Source: Leucobacter_A sp035514995
GTDB lineage: Bacteria; Actinomycetota; Actinomycetes; Actinomycetales; Microbacteriaceae
Direction of reading: 5' to 3'
NCBI GenBank assembly: GCA_035514995.1
Contig: DATJCC010000130.1
Coordinates: forward strand, 1 to 12,117
Length of the DNA stretch: 12,117 bases
Below are positions 5,448 to 11,774 of the stretch, in pieces. Below the pieces are notes generated by a model, which was not told the DNA's origin, searched no databases, and was given only the letters and a program-made list of their open reading frames with translations. Numbering within the stretch: the first letter of the stretch is position 1; each line of letters starts with the position of its first letter. Both the position numbers and the translations under genes were made by a program.

Positions 5448-6431
5448 ATGAATAGTTTTTCGGAGTTAGAAGTTGCGAAGCTTGAGACAAGAAACATCAT
5501 GTCAGACAAAACGGGTAGGGCTTTGGTCGAAGCTAACGCCCTGATCGATCGCGCAGCAAAACATGATGGCCAAAAAGCAATCTCTGACCAAACGCTGATC
5601 GAGGCCTCCCAATCGACAGAAAATAAGCCAAAACGTGAATTTTTTGGTTTTTACTCAGCAAAACAGTCGCAGCCCCTAGCTATTGGAATAGTTGGAGCTT
5701 CTGAGCTTGATCTCGTCGTTGAGCCTGAGCTGCGGGGCAATGGCATCGGTGCTTTTGCCTTCGATGCACTACTGAATAAAGCTGGTTCGGGTGACTTGCG
5801 AGTTTGGGTGCATGGGCTTCACCCTGCAGCCGATAAGCTACTTGAAAAAACTGGTTTTAAAAGGGTGCGCACACTCTTACGCTTGACTTGCCCTCCCGCA
5901 AGAGCCAAAACTGCAAAACCCGAGATCCCTGACGAATTCAACATGCAAACTTTCGAAAGAGACAATAAGCAACAACTAAAAGACTTAGTCGAAGTAAACG
6001 CTGCAGCCTTTGCCGACCATCCTGAACAGGGCGCACTCACTTTGACAGATATAGAGCAAATCATGAATGAGACATGGTTTGATCAAGACGATCTTCTACT
6101 TTGTTACCACCAAAAAACCGCTCGATTGGCTGGCTTTGGGTGGATCAAAACAACCCCCTACGACGTTGCCGGCAATAAGCAGTTAGAGCACGAAGAGTCT
6201 GAGAGCGCTCGCTTAGAGACCGAGTTGTATGTGATCGGGGTGCACCCGGATTTTGCGGGTAGAGGGCTCGGTAGCGCTCTGCTTGAGGAGGTTTTTGCGC
6301 GAATGGCCGTGCACAACCCCGCACGCATAACTCTCTATGTTGAGGGCGACAATACTCCTGCGCTCACTGTTTATAAACGCGCCGGTTTTACTGTTGATAC
6401 AGAAAGCCACCAGTGGTTGCGCACCGCGTAG
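5448..6431 (+). CDS. mshD: Mycothiol synthase (tandem GNAT acetyltransferase)
   Basis: MshD transfers acetyl from acetyl-CoA to Cys-GlcN-Ins in the last step of mycothiol synthesis, the main actinobacterial redox thiol. The 327-aa protein has two GNAT folds. The N-terminal one has a CoA loop at VVEPELRGNGIGAFAFDALL (R96-G-N-G-I-G); the C-terminal, catalytic one has YVIGVHPDFAGRGLGSALL (R272-G-L-G) and LYVEGDNTPALTVYKRAGF. The NAAAFADHPEQGALT segment (184-198) corresponds to the conserved substrate-site AFxxHPEQG motif of MshD. Length is close to the M. tuberculosis enzyme (315 aa). The ATG at 5448 is supported by the TAGACT-6 nt-ATG arrangement; an ATG at 5499 (residue 18) is a weaker alternative. 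The ppk gene follows after 9 nt. Confidence 0.88.
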   Translation: MNSFSELEVAKLETRNIMSDKTGRALVEANALIDRAAKHDGQKAISDQTLIEASQSTENKPKREFFGFYSAKQSQPLAIGIVGASELDLVVEPELRGNGIGAFAFDALLNKAGSGDLRVWVHGLHPAADKLLEKTGFKRVRTLLRLTCPPARAKTAKPEIPDEFNMQTFERDNKQQLKDLVEVNAAAFADHPEQGALTLTDIEQIMNETWFDQDDLLLCYHQKTARLAGFGWIKTTPYDVAGNKQLEHEESESARLETELYVIGVHPDFAGRGLGSALLEEVFARMAVHNPARITLYVEGDNTPALTVYKRAGFTVDTESHQWLRTA

Positions 6432-6434
6432 AAT
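6429..6434 (+). promoter_or_regulatory. Putative -10 of leaderless ppk, built on the mshD stop codon
   Basis: The sequence reads TAGAAT, 6 nt (ATAGAC), then ATG at 6441. The TAG is the mshD stop codon. No Shine-Dalgarno precedes ppk, which favours either a leaderless start or reinitiation after the mshD stop. Confidence 0.45.
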
Positions 6435-6440
6435 ATAGAC

Positions 6441-8618
6441 ATGACGTCATCTAGCAGCGCCGAAAGCTATGCCGAAAGCGAAACAGAGCTTTTACACACC
6501 TCTGAAATTAACCTGCAAGAGCTGATCGAGCTACCCACGAAACGTTATATTGATCGTGAACTTAGCTGGCTCGCTTTTAATCAACGCGTGCTTGAACTTG
6601 CCGAAGACCCTGCAGTGCCGCTTCTTGAACGAGCCCAATTTTTGGCTATTTTTGCTTCTAACCTAGACGAATTTTTTATGGTTCGGGTTGCCGGTCTGAA
6701 ACGGCGAATAATGACTGGACTAGCTGTTCCGACGAACACAGGCAAAGCTCCAAACGATCTACTGCAAAAAATAATTGTTACCGCTCGTGAGCTTCAGATA
6801 CGCCACTCGCGTTGTTTCAAAGAAGAAGTGCTCCCAGAACTGGCCGCTGCAGGTGTGCACATCGCAACCTGGGACTCCTTAGACGCCGCAGATAAACAGG
6901 TGCTGACAAACTATTATGAGCAGTCGCTATACCCAGTTTTAATGCCTCTAGCAGTCGACCCCGCCCACCCTTTCCCCTATATTTCGGGCAGAGCTTTGAA
7001 CCTTTCGATCAGGGTGCGCAACCCCAAAACTCAAAAAATTGATTTTGCTAGGTTGAAGGTTCCACAAATGATCCCGAGGTATGTGCGGGTAGATCAGCGT
7101 GAAAATGATGACAGTGTGCGTTTCATCGCACTCGAAGAGCTCATCGCAGTGCAGCTAGATCGCCTGTTTCCAGGGCTTGAAGTTGTTGACCACCACGTTT
7201 TTAGAGTTACCCGCAACGAAGATGTTGAGATTGAAGAAGATGAGAGCGAAAACCTCATTCAGGCTCTAGAAAAAGAACTGTTGCGCCGACGTTTCGGCCC
7301 GCCTATTCGCCTCGAGGTCTCTGATGATATGGATGAAAACACTCTTGATCTGCTGATACGAGAGTTTGAGATAGTGCCAGAGCAGGTTACTGTGCTCCCT
7401 GCTCCGCTTGACTTGAGTGGTCTATTTTCTATTGCGAGTCTTGACAGACCAGACCTCAAATATCATCCACACCTACCGGTAACGCACCCTCGCTTGCAAC
7501 CTGCTAACCCTAACGAAAAAGCAGATATTTTTGGTGCAATATCACGCAACGAACTGCTCGTGCATCACCCCTACGAATCTTTTGCCACAAGCGTGCAAGC
7601 GTTTTTAGACCAGGCTGCATCTGACCCTAATGTGCTCGCAATAAAACAAACGCTTTACCGCACTTCGGGTGATAGCCCGATCGTTGAAGCACTGATAAAA
7701 GCTGCTGAAAGCGGAAAGCAGGTTCTGGCACTGGTAGAGGTTAAAGCCAGGTTTGATGAAGAAGCAAACATAACTTGGGCGCGCAAGCTTGAGCGTGCTG
7801 GCGTGCACGTTGTTTATGGACTGGTGGGTTTAAAAACACACTGCAAGCTGGTGCAGGTGATCCGCGAAGAACAAGACGGTCTTGCCACGTACTGTCATAT
7901 TGGCACAGGCAACTACAACCCAAAAACCAGTCGCATTTATGAAGATTTTGGGTTATTTACAAATTCAGATGAGGTCGGTAATGACGTCACAAAGTTATTC
8001 AACGTGCTCAGCGGATATGCTATAGAAAAAAAGTATTCAAGACTGCTGGTCGCTCCGTTGAAGCTTCGCTCGGGACTTTTAAAACGCATCCATCGTGAAG
8101 CTGAAAACGCCAGGGCAGGCCGCCCCTCAGGCATCATGATCAAAGCCAACTCCATGGTCGATGAAGAAATCATAGACGCGCTCTACCGCGCAAGCCAGGC
8201 CGGTGTGCCTATTGACGTTTGGGTGCGTGGAATCTGCTCGATCAGAGCCGGTGTGCCCGGATTGTCTGACACCGTTAGAGTGCGCTCAATATTGGGCAGA
8301 TATTTAGAACACTCACGCATTTATGGTTTTTTAAACGATGGCGGCAATCGTGAGGTGTGGATAGGAAGCGCAGATCTCATGCACCGCAACCTTGACCGGC
8401 GTATTGAAGTGCTCGTAAGGCTAGAAGACCCAGATCACATCGCAAGAATTGACAAATTTTTTGGATGGGCGTTCAGCAATGACGTGTCATCTTGGCATCT
8501 ACAAGCAGACAACACGTGGGTCAGAAGAACCGTGAGTGATGAGGGTGAGCCCCTGCCCGACCTGCAAGACCTAGTGATGAACTATCGCACGAAAGCAAGA
8601 GCAAGAAGAAATAGGTAA
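6441..8618 (+). CDS. ppk: Polyphosphate kinase 1 (RNA degradosome-type PPK1)
   Basis: The 725-aa enzyme reversibly makes polyphosphate from ATP and acts at the membrane or cytoplasm. The N-terminal domain begins RYIDRELSWLAFNQRVLELA and FASNLDEFFMVRVAG, the PPK1 hallmark. The head domain follows, then the two phospholipase-D-like catalytic domains. IKQTLYRTSGDSPI (401-414) and ARFDEEANI (436-444) bind phosphates. The autophosphorylated histidine is H467 in GLKTHCKLV, and the second essential histidine is H486 in YCHIGTGNYNP. The C-terminal region has VRGICSIRAGVPGLSDTVRVRSILGRYLEHSRIY and SADLMHRNLDRRIEVL, with length normal for the family. The first 35 residues are a Ser/Glu-rich extension. 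It lies 9 nt after mshD and 4 nt before mutT1, a pairing (ppk with mutT1) also seen in mycobacteria. Confidence 0.97.
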   Translation: MTSSSSAESYAESETELLHTSEINLQELIELPTKRYIDRELSWLAFNQRVLELAEDPAVPLLERAQFLAIFASNLDEFFMVRVAGLKRRIMTGLAVPTNTGKAPNDLLQKIIVTARELQIRHSRCFKEEVLPELAAAGVHIATWDSLDAADKQVLTNYYEQSLYPVLMPLAVDPAHPFPYISGRALNLSIRVRNPKTQKIDFARLKVPQMIPRYVRVDQRENDDSVRFIALEELIAVQLDRLFPGLEVVDHHVFRVTRNEDVEIEEDESENLIQALEKELLRRRFGPPIRLEVSDDMDENTLDLLIREFEIVPEQVTVLPAPLDLSGLFSIASLDRPDLKYHPHLPVTHPRLQPANPNEKADIFGAISRNELLVHHPYESFATSVQAFLDQAASDPNVLAIKQTLYRTSGDSPIVEALIKAAESGKQVLALVEVKARFDEEANITWARKLERAGVHVVYGLVGLKTHCKLVQVIREEQDGLATYCHIGTGNYNPKTSRIYEDFGLFTNSDEVGNDVTKLFNVLSGYAIEKKYSRLLVAPLKLRSGLLKRIHREAENARAGRPSGIMIKANSMVDEEIIDALYRASQAGVPIDVWVRGICSIRAGVPGLSDTVRVRSILGRYLEHSRIYGFLNDGGNREVWIGSADLMHRNLDRRIEVLVRLEDPDHIARIDKFFGWAFSNDVSSWHLQADNTWVRRTVSDEGEPLPDLQDLVMNYRTKARARRNR

Positions 8619-8622
8619 AGCG

Positions 8623-9630
8623 TTGGTGGATACAATTTTTGCGGCAGGAACAGTGTGCTGGCGTGAAACTAAAAAAGACGAAATTAAAGTTTTATTGATC
8701 CGTCGTGTAAAGCATCAAGATTGGAGCTTTCCTAAAGGTAAAGTCGACAAGGGAGAAAGCCTCCCAGTTGCTGCTGTGCGTGAAACATACGAAGAAACGG
8801 GACTGGCTATTGAGCTGGCCGTTAATTTAGGCACAATAAATTACACAGTAAGCGTTGGCAAAGGCAACGAAAAAACCAGCAGAAACAAAACTGTGCAGTA
8901 TTGGGCGGCGAAAGTTCCAAACAAAATCGCGAAGAATCATGATTTTGTGCCCAATGATGAAGTTTTTAAAATCAAGTGGGTCAAACTTGATAAAGTTGCT
9001 AAAAAACTTACCTACCCTGCCGACAGAGAACTCTTTAGCGTTTTTGAAAAATTGGTTTCAACAGGCTTACACGACACCTTTTCGATCACACTGCTGCGGC
9101 ACGCAAAGGCGCTCCCACGTGCTGAATCAACAATGCCCGACAGCAGAAGGCCGCTTACCGACCAAGGCCTTAAACAAGCGCTTAAGATCGTACCCACGCT
9201 TGAGGCTTTCGGGCTCAAGCAAATCTACAGTTCAACCGCTCTTCGTTGCCTCGACACGGTCGCCCCACTTGCAGAGCACACCGGCATAGAAGTTCATCCC
9301 CGAGAGGGCATCAGCCAAGACGCATGGGAGTCTGGCGAAACGCGACCTTTGCGAGAGCTGATATCTGAGCTCGTGAATAAGAACATTTCAACTGTTGTGT
9401 GCTCGCACTCACCGGTCTTACCTGATCTTGCTCGTGAGATAGCAGCTGAAACGATGAGCGCGCCAGGGCGTTATCTGGCAAGCGCGGTCGAGCTGCCAAC
9501 GGCCGCATTTTCTGTTTTTCACATATCAAAAGATAATTACGAGCTAAACCAAGCCAAAAATATGAGCAACCACGACAGCGGTATAGTTAGCGGCATTGTG
9601 GCGGTAGAAACCTACCCGATTAAAATTTAA
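8623..9630 (+). CDS. mutT1: MutT1-like Nudix hydrolase fused to a histidine phosphatase
   Basis: The 335-aa bifunctional protein resembles mycobacterial MutT1, which hydrolyses 8-oxo-(d)GTP and diadenosine polyphosphates. The N-terminal Nudix box G39-x5-E45-x7-RETYEETGL (R53, E54, E57, E58, G60) is complete. From about residue 153 a SixA-like histidine phosphatase follows: LLRHAKA (R159, catalytic H160), YSSTALRCLDT (R208) and VVCSHSPVL (H262). In mycobacteria the Nudix domain makes the diphosphate and the phosphatase domain can take it to the monophosphate. The start is TTG at 8623 or GTG at 8626, 4 or 7 nt after the ppk stop. An AGG at 8613-8615 is the only ribosome-binding-like motif, so coupling to ppk is likely. 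The Asn/Ser-rich C-terminal tail (310-335) is unusual and unassigned. Confidence 0.9.
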   Translation: MVDTIFAAGTVCWRETKKDEIKVLLIRRVKHQDWSFPKGKVDKGESLPVAAVRETYEETGLAIELAVNLGTINYTVSVGKGNEKTSRNKTVQYWAAKVPNKIAKNHDFVPNDEVFKIKWVKLDKVAKKLTYPADRELFSVFEKLVSTGLHDTFSITLLRHAKALPRAESTMPDSRRPLTDQGLKQALKIVPTLEAFGLKQIYSSTALRCLDTVAPLAEHTGIEVHPREGISQDAWESGETRPLRELISELVNKNISTVVCSHSPVLPDLAREIAAETMSAPGRYLASAVELPTAAFSVFHISKDNYELNQAKNMSNHDSGIVSGIVAVETYPIKI

Positions 9631-9640
9631 AGTTTAGCGT

Positions 9641-9656
9641 CACCAACAGTTTGGTG
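9641..9656. terminator. Short hairpin between convergent mutT1 and capA-like genes
   Basis: CACCAA and TTGGTG pair around a CAGT loop in the 31-nt gap between the two stop codons. A CTCTTCTATTCTT stretch follows on the plus strand and an AT-rich stretch on the minus strand, but neither is a clean U-run. It may be a weak bidirectional terminator. Confidence 0.4.
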
Positions 9657-9661
9657 CTCTT

Positions 9662-10900
9662 CTATTCTTGAGTGACCAGCCATTCTCTAGCACCATTTTC
9701 TGCTGCTCCGTAAGCATTAACAGTGTTTTTTGTGCGTTCGTAAACACCGGCATCAAACTCCGGGCTTTGACAGACTCCCTGGGGAGAGTCGGATGCGACA
9801 GAGCACCAACGGTATTCTCCGTTTTGGATGTTTGTGCCTGGAACCCAGGAAACGTCATTCGTTGCCCATGACCCGTCGTCTTGTTTTGCAAACTGCACCC
9901 GAGTCAACAAAAACTCGTTGTTCATTTGCCGTTCGGGAGGAGCCGACTCGCTAATAAGGTTACCCGTGCCGTATAAAATCCATTTATCGCCTACTTTTTC
10001 AAGTGGTTGCACTGCGTGTGCATGATGTGAATAGATGAAATCTATCTCACCACTTTCTGCTAAAGCATGGGCGTGTGTGTACTGCTGCTCATTAGGTTCA
10101 TCCCAGTATTCTTCACCGGCGTGAAGAGCTGCAATCACAAGATCTGCACCCTGCTCTCTAGCCTGCTTGGCTTTAGCTATCACACGGTCTGAGTCAAGTG
10201 GGTAATCAACCATCCAATACTCTTCAGCTTCAAAACCGTTAAGGCTGAAAGTAGAAGTGATTATGCCAATTTTTGTGTCATTTGCTTCAACGATCAGCAC
10301 ATCATCGTACTCTTCTGGCGTGCGATAGGTACCGGTGTGTTTTAAACCTATCTCATCAAGCAAATCTAGACTTCGCACCAATCCTTCTGTTCCCTGGTCG
10401 ACACTGTGATTTGAAGCGGTTGTGCAGACATCAAAACCCGCATCTTTCGCAGCGTGCGCTACTTCAGGTGGTGTGTTAAACACTGGGTATGCGGCATATG
10501 GGCCTCCACTCTGGGCGAAAGGCGTTTCTGCCTGACAAATGTTCAGGTCAGCTTTTTCTAGGTATGGGCGCAACCCCTCAAAAAGCGGATCAAAGTCAAA
10601 GTTTAAACCAGCAGCTGTCTGGTCAATAGCGAAGGGAGACCAAAGGCTCTCATGAAACAGTAGGTCACCTGAAACTGTCACCGAAACGCAGTGATCTGTT
10701 GGGCATTCGGGCCCTTTGCCAGGCATCTTTTCTGCTTCTGGTTCAGCCTCAACTTCTTGTTTTGGCTCATCTTGCACCGTCTTTTCAACTGTTGCAGCCG
10801 GCTCGACAGTCGGCTCTTGCGACGACGCGCACGCTGAGAGCAACAAAATCGTTGCGGTAAAAATAGAGCCTATTCCAAGAATGCGAGGCTTGAGCTTCAT
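9662..10900 (-). CDS. CapA-like lipoprotein (PGA_cap / metallophosphatase-fold family)
   Basis: The 412-aa protein has a lipoprotein signal: basic MKLKPR, hydrophobic 7-21, and lipobox LSAC with C24. A Glu/Pro-rich spacer (28-62) follows, suited to crossing the cell envelope. The catalytic-like domain has the CapA motifs in order: SGDLLFH (G78-D79, H83), CQAETPF (E125), TTASNHSVDQGTEGL (N164, H165, D168), ALHAGEEY (H260), YSHHAHAVQPLE (H292, H295) and LYGTGNLI. These residues form the metal site of the calcineurin-like fold. CapA is known from poly-gamma-glutamate capsule synthesis, but no capB/capC/capD lies here, so a general cell-surface role is more likely and no gene symbol is given. The ATG at 10900 is preceded by GAGGGGAAC, a good ribosome-binding site. 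A structured leader lies directly upstream. Confidence 0.88.
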   Translation of the reverse strand: MKLKPRILGIGSIFTATILLLSACASSQEPTVEPAATVEKTVQDEPKQEVEAEPEAEKMPGKGPECPTDHCVSVTVSGDLLFHESLWSPFAIDQTAAGLNFDFDPLFEGLRPYLEKADLNICQAETPFAQSGGPYAAYPVFNTPPEVAHAAKDAGFDVCTTASNHSVDQGTEGLVRSLDLLDEIGLKHTGTYRTPEEYDDVLIVEANDTKIGIITSTFSLNGFEAEEYWMVDYPLDSDRVIAKAKQAREQGADLVIAALHAGEEYWDEPNEQQYTHAHALAESGEIDFIYSHHAHAVQPLEKVGDKWILYGTGNLISESAPPERQMNNEFLLTRVQFAKQDDGSWATNDVSWVPGTNIQNGEYRWCSVASDSPQGVCQSPEFDAGVYERTKNTVNAYGAAENGAREWLVTQE

Positions 10901-10921
10901 TAATTGTTCCCCTCAGGTTTA

Positions 10922-11003
10922 GTGCCGGGCCACGGAACGCCTCTCGGCGAAGGTCCGCTCGAAGCGGCGAAAAATGGAGCCCGGGGTTACCGTGACCCAG
11001 CAC
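10922..11003 (-). ncRNA. Structured leader RNA upstream of the capA-like gene, class unknown
   Basis: On the minus strand GTGCTGGGTCACGG (11003-10990) pairs with CCGTGGCCCGGCAC (10935-10922), a 14-bp closing stem with two G.U pairs. On the plus strand these positions would be A.C mismatches, so the fold belongs to the strand that encodes capA. Inside are CCGCT-TCG-AGCGG (10967-10955) and CGCC-GAGA-GGCG (10949-10938), the latter capped by a GNRA tetraloop, plus a 20-nt single-stranded-looking segment with TAACCCCGGG. An alternative GGGT/ACCC hairpin (10998-10984) would compete with the closing stem, as riboswitches do. The element lies in the 129-nt gap after the 216-aa gene and ends about 6 nt before the capA ribosome-binding site. 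I could not match it to a known riboswitch, SRP RNA, 6C RNA or tRNA. Confidence 0.5.
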
Positions 11004-11029
11004 CTCTAAGTCTACGCTCGTGTCACTTC

Positions 11030-11680
11030 TTATTCAAACGTTCCTTTGCGCCAATTCACAGAGGCGAACCTTAAGTCACGTGCAAACTCGTCAAATCTAA
11101 GCGCCTGCTTAGTAAACCGAGTGGCCTCTTCTTCATCATCGCTCTCTCTAGTGTCTGCCAAATGCGCGGCACCGGCAGCAAAAATCATGCATGCGGCGGC
11201 GGCGCGGTCTAATGCAGAAGCGAAGTCACCAACGAATAATCCGCGCAAAATTTCATCGCTTAAACTTCGCAATGAGTCGGGTGTTATCGGTTCTTCAACT
11301 CCTGCTACAACCCCATCAATGGTGTTCACTTCAATGAGACCGGCGCGATAAATTTCTCGCACCATCTCTGGGCTTGAAGTGATCACTTCACGAAGCAGAT
11401 AGAGACGCCACAGCACACCGGGAAGGGTCTGCGCGTGTGAGCTCGACCACAGTTCAGCAATTTCATCTATGCCACCTTTTTCGGCAAGATTAATAACTCT
11501 AGCTAGAATCTCACTGCTAGGTTGTTTTCTGATTCGATGCAAAAGCGCCCAAGCTGTTTCACTTGCTATCATGATCCGTTCTGCAGGATCATCTTCACCT
11601 GGCACCCATGCAAAACCTTCGTTAGCTTGTACTATTGGGCGCTGAAAAAGACGCCCTCCACTGGCTTCTTCTTTATTCAA
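11030..11680 (-). CDS. Conserved actinobacterial protein of unknown function, helical, 216 aa
   Basis: The product is mostly helical and cytoplasmic: no signal peptide or membrane segment. Recognisable blocks are ETAWALLHRIRK, GGIDEIAELWSSS, TLPGVLWRLYLLREVI, NTIDGVVAG, LSDEILRGLFVGDFASALDRAAAACMI, and a C-terminal TKQALRFDEFARDL. From memory this matches a family widespread in Micrococcales that databases often label 'DNA-directed RNA polymerase subunit beta' by mistake; it has no RNA polymerase motif here. The only usable start is TTG at 11680: an in-frame stop lies 18 nt upstream and no ATG or GTG intervenes. Upstream AAGAAG is a weak ribosome-binding site. The capA-like gene follows 129 nt downstream in the same direction. 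Confidence 0.75.
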   Translation of the reverse strand: MNKEEASGGRLFQRPIVQANEGFAWVPGEDDPAERIMIASETAWALLHRIRKQPSSEILARVINLAEKGGIDEIAELWSSSHAQTLPGVLWRLYLLREVITSSPEMVREIYRAGLIEVNTIDGVVAGVEEPITPDSLRSLSDEILRGLFVGDFASALDRAAAACMIFAAGAAHLADTRESDDEEEATRFTKQALRFDEFARDLRFASVNWRKGTFE

Positions 11681-11744
11681 AAGCTGTTCTACTTCTTAAT
11701 CTTTGTATCGCAAAATAGACGGAATAATGCAGATTTTAATGTTT

Positions 11745-11774
11745 GAGGTTTTACAGTTCGATGTTTTATAGTTC
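11745..11774. repeat. 15-bp tandem repeat spanning the stop codon of the acidic-protein gene
   Basis: GAGGTTTTACAGTTC (11745-11759) and GATGTTTTATAGTTC (11760-11774) match at 13 of 15 positions; a third, degenerate unit may lie at 11730-11744. The unit at 11760-11774 contains the end of the gene on the minus strand (GAA CTA TAA), so the repeat adds further in-frame stop codons after the real one. Confidence 0.75.

Noticed and set aside
8855..9289. 144-aa ORF overlapping mutT1 in another frame
   Set aside because: It lies wholly within a gene with complete Nudix and histidine-phosphatase motifs. Its own translation has no recognisable motif and a composition typical of a shifted frame.
9662..10900. 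A poly-gamma-glutamate capsule locus
   Set aside because: Only the CapA-like protein is present. No capB ligase, capC or capD lies nearby, so the domain alone does not show capsule synthesis.
10922..11003. tRNA or SRP RNA
   Set aside because: The TTCGA in one hairpin is not in a 7-nt T-loop with a 5-bp stem, there is no anticodon or acceptor arm, and the conserved SRP core (GGUCAGG...GGAAGG...GCAGCC) is absent.
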